Assembly: GCF_014805625.2 (NCBI RefSeq)
Contig: NW_023998426.1
Location: 222,401 to 286,400, forward strand
Source: Glossina fuscipes
Taxonomy: Eukaryota; Arthropoda; Insecta; Diptera; Glossinidae
Reading direction: 5' to 3'
DNA: 64,000 nucleotides
Position numbers and translations under genes: made by a program. The stretch's first letter is position 1, and the number at the start of each line of letters is the position of its first letter. The notes beneath the pieces are model-generated. The model saw nothing but the letters and a program-made list of their open reading frames with translations. It had not been told where the DNA came from and searched no databases. Of this stretch, positions 23,421 to 35,595 are shown one piece after another.

Positions 23421-24590
23421 AATTGAGATATGACGGCACAGCAACATCACATAAATTTCTGAAAATGTTTAATGACCTTCGACAACACATTTCTTCAAAC
23501 AACAAACAAACAAAAGTAATGAGTGATGAAAATCTAATTTTCAGCGCTCCTTGATTAGCGCCTGTACACACTGAATAACTTAATAATATTAAATAAGAAA
23601 CTTTTTTTTTTTGTGTAGAGAAAGGTAAAAATCATCGAATTTAATCGTTCTGTGCACTGATACTTTGCATTACTTTACCAGTTTCAGTAGTGGATAACGC
23701 TTATCAAAATACATGTAAGCGTACGTTACATCATCTAGTTTTCGTCAAAAGTATTTTGAAGATTTCAATTTTTACTCTTCCATTACTTTTTTTTTTTTTT
23801 TTAATTTCAATTTAGTCTTTCTTTTTTTTTCATTTACATTTTTAGTTTAATTGTATGATTTTTTAATTTAAAAATTTTTCATTTTTTTTTTTTTTTTCTT
23901 TATATATATTTGCCGTAGTACTGTTAAAACACATACAAACACACACGTGTTCCCATAGCTCAAGTATAACAGCGTCACAAAAAGAAAATAAATGTAAAAA
24001 CAAAACACAAAAAGTACAAACATAGTCTGTGGAGGCTACATAAATACACAACGGATTAATTGTGTGTGGGAAGTAAACAGCGAAAAAGTAACCAAAATCT
24101 CGTATTCAATTTATATATAAACATATATACACAAACAACATCTCTGCGCATACTTCACAGTATATAACTGTTAAACACTAACTACATACACTTAATCGCA
24201 CATAGTTAGACAGACACACTCACGCACCACCAAAGCACCAAAACCACCTACAGACTTTGTTTTGTTTATGTAGAAATCAATAAGACAATGAAATGAAAAA
24301 TAAAAAAATTGTTTTTTTTTTTTTTTTAAATGATTAAAAAACGTATCAGACGTGTTTAATATCGTGAATTTACACTTAATACGTATGACTTTGTGATTGA
24401 AACAGAGAAGCCATAAAATTCATAAATTGACTGCTATTCCAAAATTACTAGCTTGTAAAAGAATTCGAAATTTTAATCGAAAACAATTTTTTATAAAACA
24501 ATAAAAATCGATGCACGTGATTATTACTTGGTTGGGGAGATAAACAATTTATGATTATACAATTTTCATTCCACATATCCGTTCGTTTCG
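23421..24590. other. Intergenic, AT-rich, no gene supported
   Basis: Long T runs (23790-23900) and A runs; no coding motif. Confidence 0.4.
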
Positions 24591-24860
24591 AAAAGTCAAG
24601 TATACACTGTACACCATCTTGCAGTTATAGGTGTAATGGTCCATTCCGAACCATTTGGAATAGCGTTCATCCTTGGACAAAGCATTTTGGTGTAGAAAAT
24701 TTCATCATAATATCTTGAAAGTTTGCGATCCATAGTTTGGACATCGAAAAATAAGACAGATGGACCGACAGATTAGGTTATAGATCAAATCAATGACAGA
24801 ATCACTTTTCGAATCGATCTGATTAATAAAAGTTGGGCCAGACCTACAGATTGGACACAA
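24590..24860 (-). repeat. Short-form dispersed repeat
   Basis: Plus-strand landmarks shared with the other minus-oriented copies: 'ccgaaccatttggaatagcg', 'ttcatccttggacaaa', 'aaatttcatcataatatctt', 'gacagatggaccgacag', 'gaatcacttttcgaatcgat', 'taataaaagttgggccagac'. Confidence 0.5.
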
Positions 24861-24892
24861 AAAAAAAAATAAGACAGTTGGACCGGAAGATT

Positions 24893-25010
24893 AGTGGAAG
24901 AAAATCAGGGAGGTTGAGTAGAGGAAAACCAGGGAGGTTGAGTGGAAGAAAACCAGGGCGGCTGAGTGGAAGAAAACCAAGTAGGTTGAGTCGAAGAAAA
25001 CCAGGCTAAC
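24893..25010. repeat. 24-bp minisatellite, about five units
   Basis: Units start at 24893, 24917, 24941, 24965 and 24989. The consensus begins 'agtggaagaaaaccaggg' and ends 'aggttg'. Because 24 is divisible by three, an eight-residue repeat (WFSSTQPP) reads through on the minus strand, but there is no sign it is expressed. It follows directly after a short-form dispersed repeat. Confidence 0.9.
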
Positions 25011-26734
25011 AGAGGGATAGATGAGCTCAAATCTCGCGACTGAATCACTTTTCGCATCGCTTTAAATAATAATAGATGGGCAATCTCAAGACAAGCTACA
25101 AATGTCTTGGAACATCGAAATTGATTCCTGGCCTTTAAAAAGAACTGTAAGATGACATAAAGAGAAATTTTGTTAACTATTTTTTTTTTTTTTTTTTTAA
25201 ATGCACCCATCACTCAGATGATGTGTCCTAAAAAGAAAATGGTAGTCTCAGGCCATTGTGTGCGTGTTCAGTCGACGCTTTTCCGATTGAACACTCACTA
25301 TAGTTATGACCAAAGTACCTTTTTTGTTTTTTTTATTTGTTGTTGCCCACGTGTCTCTATTAGATTATCAAGTAATATGTTATGTTTTGTTATGATATTT
25401 TGAAAAACTTCAGAAATGTTACAGTAAATTGGAGTTCATAGGACAGCGATGGTGAAGTCGATATTCGTTCGAAAATGTCCATCAAAAGTGCTTCATTCAG
25501 ACAGAAGCATAATATGCAGCAAAGGACTATGAACATTGCTAAGACAATTACCTGAAAGCCTCATACAATGAGTAGAGAGATTACTAACGAGTGTTAACGA
25601 TGTTAGTATTATATTAGATCAGCCTAGCAAAAGAGCTTTACACGAACCTACATTGCCGTATGCGATAGAGTATAGCCAAGGAGTGACTCTATCAACTAAA
25701 GAGACATTGCAATGAAAAATATGAAGAAGAAGAAAGAAAACTGTATATTAATAAGTTAAGGAAGTAGTGATAATAATACTGGTTTTTGCCTCGGAAACGC
25801 CTCTGAAGATTCGTTTTCTAAATCGAAGCTATCTGAAGATGCAATGCGAAGAAGATTGTGCAAAAGTACAAACGATACTCTCTCCCTTGATATCGAGCGC
25901 AAACGACGAGCGAGAGAGAGAGACAGACAAAAAGAGGAAGAAAAAGGGAAAGATAGAGCGAGAGAGAGATACAAGAGAGAGAGAAGAATACGAAAACAAT
26001 ATCCATTAGGGTAGGGCTATTGATGCCGCTCGTAAAGATCTACCAAGATTTGCTATTTAATAGCCGTATTCTCAAACACGTCACAAGTCCAAAGGTCCTT
26101 CTTTTGTATTTTGAAACATAGTTGATATTGGGAAGTTTCACTGCGACTCTATATTACTCCGGAATATCAAATTTGATCAAATTCGATATTCGAATCATAA
26201 ACGCTAGGATTACTGACTGATCACGCAATGCCAGAGTATAGTTGCGCTAATGGCCGATACGCGATAAGTTATCGTAAAGCAAATTCTGACAATGGCGAGA
26301 AAATAAAACAACTTTTCCTTTAAGACGAATATAGAATGCCAGCCATTTCGACAAGTTTCCTTATAAACTATAGATCAAGTCTATAGATCAAAATTGCTCA
26401 TGGCATTGTCAACGTTTCTTCTAATTTCCAAATGGATCGATTTTAGTTTTTTATAAAATCGAAGAAAAGCATTTACTTTTCTCTCATATAAGTTTTAAAC
26501 TGCTGCGAAGAATAACTTTTCGATCTTAACACTTGATCTTTTACTTTCAACCAAAATATAGTTTTAAAATTCTATTTGAATACTTGCCAGCAAAGTATCT
26601 GCCTATATCGCGAATCTTAATCCATGTAATGAGAGATAATCGATATAATCCCCGCCTATAGAAGGCTCAGTAGATAATGAGACAAGTGAGAAATCTTAAA
26701 GCAAAAAATTGAAAAAAAGTAAAACCATTATAGA
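25011..26734. other. Intergenic, no gene supported
   Basis: Contains a polypurine tract (listed separately) and otherwise unremarkable AT-rich sequence. Short frames at 25170-25403 and 25767-26009 have no family motif. Confidence 0.4.
25908..25990. repeat. GA-rich polypurine tract
   Basis: About 80 bases of almost pure purine, mostly GA dinucleotides mixed with GAAA and GGAAG units. Confidence 0.8.
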
Positions 26735-27060
26735 GGAACATGGACGACCGTTAAATACCCTACACTAGCCTAATTATTCATACAACAACTTTTCAAAATT
26801 AAGCTCTACGTGAGGAGAGGTAGACAAATTGTTCGGATCCGAATCGTTTTCAATTCGGTAGACCAATATATCAATTCGTCAATATATCTAAAAAATTTGC
26901 AATTTCTAGGTTGAAAAGAAGAAAGCAAGACAATATAGACGGACAAATAAGCTGAAATCGATCCAGAAAGTTATTTTATACCGATTCTTCTAGGTGCTGC
27001 ACACATCCGCACAAACTTAATATATCTTTGTATTACAAGTCGTGTATGGTATTACAACAC
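26735..27060 (-). repeat. Short-form dispersed repeat
   Basis: Plus-strand landmarks: 'gaccgttaaataccctacac' start, 'ggtagacaaattgttcggat', 'acggacaaataagctgaaat', 'gctgcacacatccgcacaaa' and 'ttacaagtcgtgtatg' end. The middle is diverged. Confidence 0.5.
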
Positions 27061-28760
27061 AACGTTCAATACTTGTAAGAATAGAAATTGAAACACTATA
27101 CAATAAGGCAACGTCCAAGTAGAGCTTAGACAAACATACATATATAACTCAATTATCTTGAACAAAATATAAGTATAGATCAAAAATGTTATTATTATTC
27201 CCGCTGAGGTTAACCCACATGATTTTTAAATATAGTTAGTTTTATATCCACCAACAGAGTCTTATAAGTTATACTTATTTTGTGAAAACATTTGCAAACA
27301 CCAAGAAGAAGAAGACGCTTCATAGGCCCCAATAATAATTTTATATATTCTTGATAAATACGTGAAAATGCCGAATCGATCTAATCATATCTGTCTGTCG
27401 GTCCATTTATGCGAATGTTTGTTCGTTTGTGGATGCACACTTCCTGCCAATCCCAAATTTGACGAGAAGATTGGAAATTTTTACTAGCAGCTTGATATTG
27501 AAAATAAACCAAATCGCTCCAATGCCACACCTACAATGCAATGTAAACCAAGCATAAATTTTTATCGAAAAAAAAGTCGGGTTTTTTTTTTTTTGTTCAT
27601 CACTCATAGACTAACTCAAGAACAGCAAAAACTATTTCCTCGACCATTCTATGAATGATTTTAAACCATCTGTATGAGGGTACAAGAAGAAGTCGGTCAC
27701 GCAACAGGCACCGTTTTTTTTTTTTTTTTTTTCCAAAGACCATAGATATAAAAGGTGCATCCACAGACGATTATCATTTCCTTACTTGTGTTTGATTCGT
27801 TCTGCATTTAATCTCTATATTTAGGTGAGCCAAAACTTGGCGTTCGGCACATAACCATAAAAATTATTAATAAATTTTCATTTTTCCTCACAAACGTTGA
27901 CAATCAATGGATCAAAAAAAAAAAAAGAAACCTATTAAAACTAACGAAACAATTATTAGCAAAAAACCATATGAGGCAGTTTTTCAAATAAAAATACATT
28001 GCTCTTATATGTATGTTTATGTACGATATATCAAATCTTATTACATAGCTATGTAAACATAACGCTCACATATCAAATATCGTGTGATAGATGAGCTAAC
28101 AACTCATAAAAAAAAACAAACAAAAAAAAAATAAGTAAAACCAAAAAACCGTTTATCAAAAGAAGTGGGTTTGGTATGTTTGAAAAGCTAAAAAATTAAC
28201 TGTAAAATATACAAGTTTTTATATGTAAAAATGTGTGCGTTTAAGTTTGTTTGTAGGAAATTAAGAAGAAAATTGCAAATAAAGTCATTTTCTTTACAAA
28301 CAACCAAAAAAAAAAAAAAAAAAAAAAAAGGTTTTGTTTTTATTTCCATGTAAATGCACTAAATTAAAATACATGTTCAGAATAAATGAAAAAGTCTATG
28401 GGTGTTAGACAAATATGTCAGGCAGCGCATAGATAATGCACATAATAATCATCATCATAGAAATTCAGAGTGCATCTATGACATATATATATATATATAC
28501 GTAAATGTAAAAGTAGTTGGGCACACACAACAACATGCTTTCCTAACACATTTTCAAATTAAAACGTTTTCGTCTTCGTAAGCGCTTTTTTCTTTTTGCT
28601 AAAAGAGCACGATTTTTACTAAATTGATTTTACCATAATATGGAATTCAATCGTATTAGTAAATGAAAGATAAAAAGTCTTTTAATATATGCTGGTTTTG
28701 GCAGCTCATTTTAGAGTGAATCTGAAATATGTTATCAATCAAGACTTAATAGTGCTGCAG
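27061..28760. other. Intergenic, AT-rich, no gene supported
   Basis: A and T runs (27,570-27,750; 28,100-28,330) and an AT dinucleotide tract near 28,486. No coding motif seen. Confidence 0.4.
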
Positions 28761-28764
28761 ACGA

Positions 28765-29160
28765 TTTCGATGATTTCAGACATTTTCGTGATTTCGCGTG
28801 AAATTTCGTAAAAGTTCGGCATGGTACTGAGGATGATTTCGCGTGAAATCACGCAGAAGCTCGGTACGGTCTTGAGGATGATTTCGATGATATCAGGTAC
28901 TTACGTGATTTCGCGTGAAATCACGGAGAAGGTCGATATGGTATTGAGGATGATTTCGATGATTTAGACCATTTTCGCAATTTTGCCTGAAATCTCGTAA
29001 AAGCTCGGTATGGTACTGAGGATGATTTCGATGATTGCAGGGATTTTCAGTGATTTCGCGTAAAATTACGCAGAAGCTCGGCATTGTATTGAGGATGATT
29101 GCGATGATCTCGGTGATTTCAGGCATTTACGTGATTTCATCTGAATCATCAAAAGCTCGG
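28765..29160. repeat. 72-bp tandem array with embedded hairpins
   Basis: Units: 28765-28836 (72 bp), 28837-28881 (45 bp, 27 bp deleted), 28882-28953 (72), 28954-29025 (72), 29026-29098 (73), and a partial sixth from 29099. Each starts 'tttcgatgat' and ends 'tgaggatga'. The middle of most units holds an inverted repeat: at 28904-28925 the arms CGTGATTTC and GAAATCACG are perfect around a GCGT loop, and units 1, 2 and 5 have related, less perfect arms. Unit length is a multiple of three, and a 77-codon minus frame (29126-28893) crosses the array with a repeated 'NHRNHPQYH'. It is not a CRISPR: there are no unique spacers. Confidence 0.85.
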
Positions 29161-29329
29161 TAGTACGATAGCGCCTAGAAAAAGTCTAAATTCATCTGTA
29201 TGATTATAATTTCAGTGAAATCACATTGAAAACTACAAACTTATCACTTAATTTATACTCTATGACGTGTGATAAATATATACTTGGTTGGCGTGAATGT
29301 ATGCAGGAAAGACTTTTTTTTATATCTAT

Positions 29330-29870
29330 CAATTGAAAATCCTCCTTTCGAGCACCCTAATCTCATCTGTCTCTCAAATCAAAATTTTCGAGATACTATG
29401 ATGAAATTTGATGAGATGTTTTAGGTCAATAGCGAACCCTGTTGAAAACAGATTGAATTTGATGGTTTTGCGACCTCTTTCCCTAAGAAGATTTGCAAAC
29501 TTTTAATATGTCTTAACAAAAATAATTAAAAATCTAAACGAATGAGTAAAGTTTAGAAGGCGTGCACCCCGTTCTTGCAAAAAGTAAACGTAACTTAATG
29601 AAAGTTGACCCAAAAGAATTTTGTGTCATCTTAATATATTTTACTTTTGATGGTCCTACCATATACGGTTATTCACGAAAAGTAACCGTTCGTATGACAA
29701 CAAAGTTTGGTTCTTAGTATTTTATGGCCAAAATTGTGATGAGGTATAACAAAATCTTTGACCAAAAAGTTTAATTTTGCGAAATTTGTATCACAACAGT
29801 TCACGTTTTACTGTCCGATATAATGGGTCCCATGAAAGGTGCTGCATTATATGGCAAGTAGGTATGATTT
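29330..29870 (+). repeat. Diverged long-form dispersed repeat
   Basis: Shared landmarks with the copies at 98 and 9403, in order: 'aaaattttcgagata.tatga', 'gaaatttgatgagatg', 'gcgaaccctgttgaaaac', 'catatacggttattcacgaa' and 'gataatgggtcccat' variants. Identity is lower than between the other two long copies. Confidence 0.35.
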
Positions 29871-30369
29871 TTTGATATTTCATCTTAAGAATAAATAAAG
29901 GATTGTATTAAAGGGAGTTATGTAAAGTATTTATTGGTTGGCCTTGCCCTATCTATAAATCTTTTACTAGTTTCCTTAACTTTATTCATGTTCATCAACC
30001 GGGTGAAGCAACTTGTTTTCATCAATATATGCATATCGACGCTTTAATTATTTAATTGTTGAAATTTCATTCTTAAACTTAAACTAATAAGTTGAGACGA
30101 AAATATATTTATAAACTTATATTTTAATATTCTGCCTTCTTTTCTTTTTATTTTTATATTTATTTTAATTTTTCTTTTCTTTTTTTTTTTTGCGACTCTG
30201 ATAATCCTTTTTTTAGGCCGAGGAAAGAAAGGTTGACAAGCCTCACTCAGAATCTGCTTAAGATTTTATACACAAAGAGATAGAAAGCTCAACATTTGTA
30301 ACGGCAACCTTCGTCACAACATTTAGTCATTTGAGTACAGTTTGTGTTTTGCTTACGGTGGCTGAGAAA
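29871..30369. other. Intergenic, AT-rich, nothing recognised
   Basis: T-rich around 30,130-30,190; no coding motif. Confidence 0.4.
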
Positions 30370-31160
30370 TTGTGCCTCAAGGAAAAATTGCAAATAACTC
30401 GTAAAAATGTTCACGCGATGAAATTATGCGATTTATGACCTGGATCATCAATATAGGGGAGTACGGGTCAACCGACTTGCACTTTTAGCAATGAAACACA
30501 ATACGTTGCTAGAACGAAAGTGGTGAGAATTGTCCGAACAAGCAGGTATTGTGGCGGAAAACATTTATGCTGTACAAAAGCTAATCATGCAAGATCGGCA
30601 TATGACATACTGTGAGACTTAGGCAACTTTAGGCTTGCATATGTCAAATGTTGAATGATAATCTCGCCGTGCAAAAACTTTTTTTCGTTGGAGTCAGCAA
30701 TTCTTAAAAAATGTCAAAAAGGTGCTCCTGCCGGTTGCGAGAACATGCTTAAGAAATGCAAAAGTCATAGAGAAGTTAGTAACAGGCGAGGAGTTATGGG
30801 CCTACATATATGAGCCGGAAAGTAAAGTGTTGATTTTATGGGTATTTCAAGTCTTCACAAAAGTTGTTCGCGTTCGAAACACTGTGAGACTTTGTGAAAC
30901 TTTCTCGGCACAATTTATCATGTAGGACCGACGGTGTCTTTAGAAGACTAGGGCAAACAAAATGGGACATAAACATTGGTTTGTCGGAAGTCTTTGTTGA
31001 GGAAATAAGGAAAAGAAACAAACAACGACGGATCGTTATTCATCAGCACACATCTCTTTTAAGCACTTCAAAAATCGAATAAGCCATTCATCCGCTGTAC
31101 AGTCTTCATTCGCCATCTGACGATTTCTTCCCGTTATCGATCTTCAAAAGTAAATTGACA
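30370..31160 (+). mobile_element. Mariner transposon relic
   Basis: Pieces of transposase appear in order on the plus strand: 'YAVQKLIMQDRHMTYCET' (about 30570), 'TLGLHMSNVE' (30628), 'KLVTGEELWAYIYEPESK' (30771; first catalytic region, where the usual GDE is GEE), 'LSEVFVEEIRKRNKQRR' (30979), 'IVIHQHTS' (third catalytic-Asp region, Asp lost), then 'SPSDDFFPLSIFKSKL' (31111). Stops and frameshifts interrupt it. Both altered catalytic sites and the stops make it non-functional. It fits a mariner lineage distinct from the other relics. Outer limits are approximate. Confidence 0.75.
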
Positions 31161-31974
31161 ATATGACCAATAGTTGGATTAACACTAGCAGCAGTGCATA
31201 CGCAATAGAGGGGAAACTTTTGAGGAGGAATAAAGCAATTTTCAATGACATAATACATTTTTTCCATTCTTAGATTAAAAAGATAGACAATACCCCACGC
31301 AATATTTTTCTATAAGCATAGCTCAAGCAACTACACAATGCGAATCTTATTGGTTAATCCCACCTTAAACTTATCGCTATTTATAAACGTTTCTGAAGAA
31401 ACTGAACCTAGAACTGTTAATATTCCTTTGTGTGTAAAAAACTTTTTTAAAACGGAAAGTATGGAAAATGGTCGGTTATTCCTGACATCGACATATATGA
31501 TGCCGATTACATGCCTTATGCAAATTTATGTAACATCCATAGGTTGTTTTCACAACCGTTTTCTGAATCGGTTCAAGCTTTTCTGTCTGCTTGGTCTGCC
31601 TCTCTGATATGTAGTTTTATATTCAAGTAGCAGATTTTTGAGAAAGTTTAGAAAAGTTCGGCACACGTAACTTGTTTTGAAATAAGGATGAGAATGATTT
31701 CGATTCTATCATTTCTACAACCACTACCCCTGCAAATTCATATTTTGAAAAAATCGAAAAATTTTCAACAAAAATCGTTGAGCAATAATATTTCGGCATA
31801 AGAAATTGGTATGGATAGGATGAACCAATTTTTCAAACATTGTCCCACAGAAAACCTTACATCGAAAAATAAACGAAAAAAAGCCGATTTGCTCATATTT
31901 TATGATGAGAGTAGATCCATAAGAGTAATTATATATAAAAAGCAGATAAAAACATTCTAGTCGGACAAAGGTGA
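31161..31974. other. Intergenic; partial dispersed-repeat fragment near 31,740-31,870
   Basis: An 89-codon frame with ATG (31338-31607, +) has no known motif. At 31,800-31,860 'ggatgaaccaatttttcaaa' resembles the middle of the long-form dispersed repeat. Confidence 0.35.
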
Positions 31975-32360
31975 ACATTAAACCCCCAAATACCCTAATA
32001 CAATTCTTTGTTTATTTTGATGGTGAACACCAAAAACAACGCCTTGTTCCCATGTAAAGAGAAGAACGGTGCTAAGTTTGCACCATAAAGATTTATTCAT
32101 GGATCTAAGCTCACTCCAAGTAAAGAGTTTAACAAGAGAAAAGTTCTTTCAATTTAGTTGGGATTTGGTCAATGGCGTTCCTTACAACATGTCGCTGTAC
32201 CGTCCAAAATGTTTAAAGAATTACTACCAGAAAACAAAATCGACATACGGACAGACAAGTTTAAATCACTTTACAGAATCACTTTTTGAATCGACCGGTA
32301 TAATGAAAAGTTGGTCTTCTTCTGATTGCAGCTTACATCCGCATAAGCATAATACATACT
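31975..32360 (-). repeat. Short-form dispersed repeat
   Basis: Plus-strand landmarks: 'aaataccctaataca' start, 'acatgtcgctgtaccg', 'acggacagacaagtttaaat', 'cagaatcactttttgaatcg', 'accggtataatgaaaagttg', 'cagcttacatccgcataag'. The 104-codon frame crossing it is a chance reading. Confidence 0.5.
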
Positions 32361-32469
32361 CGTCGCGCATGTTGTGTAGATGAAGCAAAAGTTGAACAAC
32401 AATAATAATTCTTGGACTCCCATAAAAAAGCTTCCACGAAAAATATGTCATTAAATGGAAACAAGATAT

Positions 32470-32502
32470 AATTTATTTATTTATTTATTTATTTATTTAT
32501 TT
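32470..32502. repeat. (ATTT)n microsatellite
   Basis: Eight uninterrupted ATTT units. Confidence 0.95.
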
Positions 32503-33302
32503 CTAATGATTAATATTTTATCTTAAATTTGGATCTGGTCAAACCTATTTCTTGAGCTCCCGCATAACAGCTTCCAACGTTCATGGCAACAAAATACAAT
32601 TTTTTAAAATCGCAAAGAGAAATTAAGAAATGTATCAGGCGAAATTGTGTAGGGGATATTTAATGGCCGCTTTGATCGACTATACGTTTTTTTACAATAC
32701 GGTTAATACAATATATTTGAAATATATATTGAAAGTTATACAAATCAAATTTTATGTAGGCGTTTCTAGTGAGTGGGAGATGCTTAACTAACAAGAATAA
32801 AAATTACAATAAAAATAATAGTTAGTTAGTTAAGTTATTTCGCAAAATTAGAAAACAAATTTAAATTAAATTCGAATTTTTTAAGCCATTCATGAAGAAA
32901 ACTTACCGCTTTTCAAAGAAGCAAATAAAGCAAGAGAGAAGAAAAGGAAATTTGGTTGGCGGTCCGCTTATAAAGATGATGATTCCAATTTTACAGATGT
33001 ATGCATGTATATACATACATGTATTTGAATGTACATATATATTCAATGTATATAATTGATGAAAATTATTATTGTTATAAATAAAATCCAATACATTTTG
33101 TCTTTCAGTATTCAAAAAAAAAATAAAAAAATAAAAAAAAAATTAATAAATAAACCAAGTCTCATAGAATATGGGCGGACATTAACAACTTTGTACACCA
33201 CGTTTACTGACGTTTTGTAGGCGTTGAAATTTTTTTTTTTTTTTTATAACAAAAGAACTCAATTTATATGTACATTCTCCTTCGTATATACGTTGACATT
33301 TC

Positions 33303-33330
33303 CACACACACACAAACACACACACACACA
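33303..33330. repeat. (CA)n microsatellite
   Basis: CA units with one 'aa' interruption. Confidence 0.9.
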
Positions 33331-33805
33331 AGGCACACAGGGCACAATCGAACAATAGTTGATGGTAACCTCCGAAGGATGCAAAATTTCTTTCTTAACA
33401 TAGCATGCATGCGCGATTGTCACAGAAATACAAGCATTCACGCTTCGTCAGTTAACTCAGCCATTATTATAGTGATGATCATTGGATTGTTTTGTTTTCT
33501 CTGTTCTCCTTTGTAACGAATTAAAGGATATTGTTGGTATAATGATAGTGTATAGTGTACAAACCAACAAGCAACCACAAGAAAAAAAAAATTCTTTTTT
33601 TTTTTTTTTTTTTATGTTAATTTTATGAATGAATTTTTGTTTTTCACTTTTTATTGCTTTTTAAAGACCGGAAATACGCACAGCCGCTGTATAGGAATTT
33701 CGAAATAATAATAATTGTTGTGTAAGTGTGTGTAAGTATTGAAAGCAGAAAAGCAGAGAAAAAAACTAAACACCTTTCATATTATAAACGCAATACACTA
33801 AGTAA

Positions 33806-33825
33806 ATATATATATATATATATAT
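33806..33825. repeat. (AT)n microsatellite
   Basis: Ten AT units. Confidence 0.85.
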
Positions 33826-34719
33826 GTTCTTATTAGCTTAAAAAAAAAAAAATTCTTTTTTCTTTTAATCTTTGGCTTTTAATTACTATTTTAATTAAGA
33901 AATGAAACTTTTTTTTTTTTTAAATCAACCGTCATAAGAGTACGTAGGCTGGAAAGGTTTTTCTTTTTTTTTTTAATGTTTTTTTTCTGTTTTAAAAAAA
34001 CTCACTCTCGCTCAACTTTAAAAACCGCTATAAACATTACTAACGCTATTAACGCTTAGTTGTTCGCGTTCGTTTAACAACTGTTCAAATTGGCATTAAC
34101 GCTGCGTTGGCTTACCAACAATATATTAAACCCAGTCAGCTAACCAATACAATCGAACCAACAAAATCAACTGCTGCCTACTTCTAACCGACTTGTTGCT
34201 TCATGTATTATGTATGTATAAAACCAAAAAAAAAAAAAAAACAAAAAAAAAAAGACAAAAAACAATTCTGTTTGTTCAGAAAGCAAACAACAACAATAAA
34301 TAAACCGAAACAATATATAAGGAAGCGGTCGTGGTATGATTGCAACCATTTGCACAGCCCACGTTTTTCTTTCTTTTTCAATGAATTCATTCAAGAAATT
34401 TGTCAAGCGTCACCGGTCCAAATAAATGCAAGTCTGATGTCAAACAATAATTTTTGTTTCGATTCTTCCGAAATGCAATATGAAAACAATCGACTGTAAT
34501 CATCATCATATTACGTGTTCCCCCCTCCCTTCCTCTTCGCATACTTCCTATTTATCTTTAGTGCCCGCAAACGGCTGTTTGCTTTCGTTTTCCGTGCATG
34601 AAACCTTTTGCACATTTTGCTATTACGCATGGATCACCACTTGACTTGCGCCATTAAAAATATTTCTCCAGAAGCTTTTTAAATTTTCTAACAACAAAAA
34701 AACAAGTGAAAATAATATA

Positions 34720-35000
34720 GTGAAACACGGCCCACCATTAAATATCCTACACCACTTCTCAAAATAAAGCTTCATATGCTTCAAGTGGTACGATCGCAAC
34801 CATTTTTCGTCCTTGGGCCAAATTACGTTCTATTGGTTATATTCAAGAACGCATGGCCAGATATCAGACGGAGTGGTCGACGGAAAAGTTTAAATCCATT
34901 CAGCAAGTAATTCCAAAAAGAATCGGCAAAATAAAAGGTGAACTTTTCTCAAGTCCTCCTATACATTACATACATCCGCAGAAATTTAACATTATTTAAC
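34720..35000 (-). repeat. Short-form dispersed repeat
   Basis: Plus-strand landmarks: 'cccaccattaaatatcctac' then 'accacttctcaaaataaagc', 'tcaagtggtacgatcgcaac', 'catttttcgtccttgggcca', 'gatatcagacggagtggtcg', 'catccgcagaaattta'. The right terminus is missing. Confidence 0.6.
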
Positions 35001-35209
35001 CTTATGGTCCAAGTGATCTATGAAACAAATAGAAATTAATTTAACATTTCGAAAATTCTTCTAACAATAGGATAAGCATTGCGCACATATGGACATATGG
35101 ACATATAGAGCTACATAAACCGCTATAGGCGATATAATGAGAATGAACTTTTTGAACTGAAATTCCTTTAGGAACCTCCAAAGGAACCTTAAAACGCTTG
35201 GGTTACGTA

Positions 35210-35595
35210 TAGTGAGCCATGGTCTACCATTACATAGCTTACGCTACCTCGCTTAATACATTTGTTAATTTAACGGCTTTTCAAAATAAGGTATTACATG
35301 GGAAGTAGTCGAAAAAAAGGCCCAATTAGAGCCATTTGCAATAGCATTCGTTCATGAGCCAAAACGCCGAATTGCGTCCTATTGGTTAAACACAAGAACA
35401 TGGCATGGCCAGATATCAGACGGACGGGCGGACAGACAGCCTTAGATCGATTAAGTAGCATTATCTACCGCCTTGTATGTCTGTCTGTCTGATACTGATT
35501 TGTATAATAAAATCTGGGTCTATCTCAAGTCCTTTTGCGCGTTGCATATATCCGCACGAATTTGATATACACTTATACCACAAGTGGTGTAGGTT
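35210..35595 (-). repeat. Short-form dispersed repeat, nearly full copy
   Basis: It runs from 'gagccatggtctaccattac' through 'cgctacctcgcttaata', 'aattagagccatttgcaata', 'gatatcagacggacgggcgg', 'gcgttgcatatatccgcacg' to 'accacaagtggtgtaggtt'. The end carries the short inverted terminus AAGTGGTGTAGG. It lies in direct orientation to the copy about 210 bp to its left. Confidence 0.65.

Larger units (their letters stand above)
32361..34719. other. AT-rich microsatellite island, no gene supported
   Basis: Contains the simple repeats listed below, many A and T runs, and a fragment near 32,650 ('gtgtaggggatatttaatgg') resembling the end of the dispersed repeat. From 34,000 to 34,700 the sequence is less repetitive and CAA-rich, rather like a fly UTR, but no coding exon is visible. 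Confidence 0.4.

Noticed and set aside
28765..29160. Regular repeats with palindromic parts, looking at first like a CRISPR array
   Set aside because: The units are contiguous with no unique spacers, and the context is a eukaryotic (fly) genome.
31338..31607. 89-codon plus-strand frame with ATG
   Set aside because: No recognisable domain, and surrounded by decayed repeats.
32069..32383. 104-codon plus-strand frame
   Set aside because: It lies wholly within a short-form dispersed repeat whose other copies are not open in this frame.
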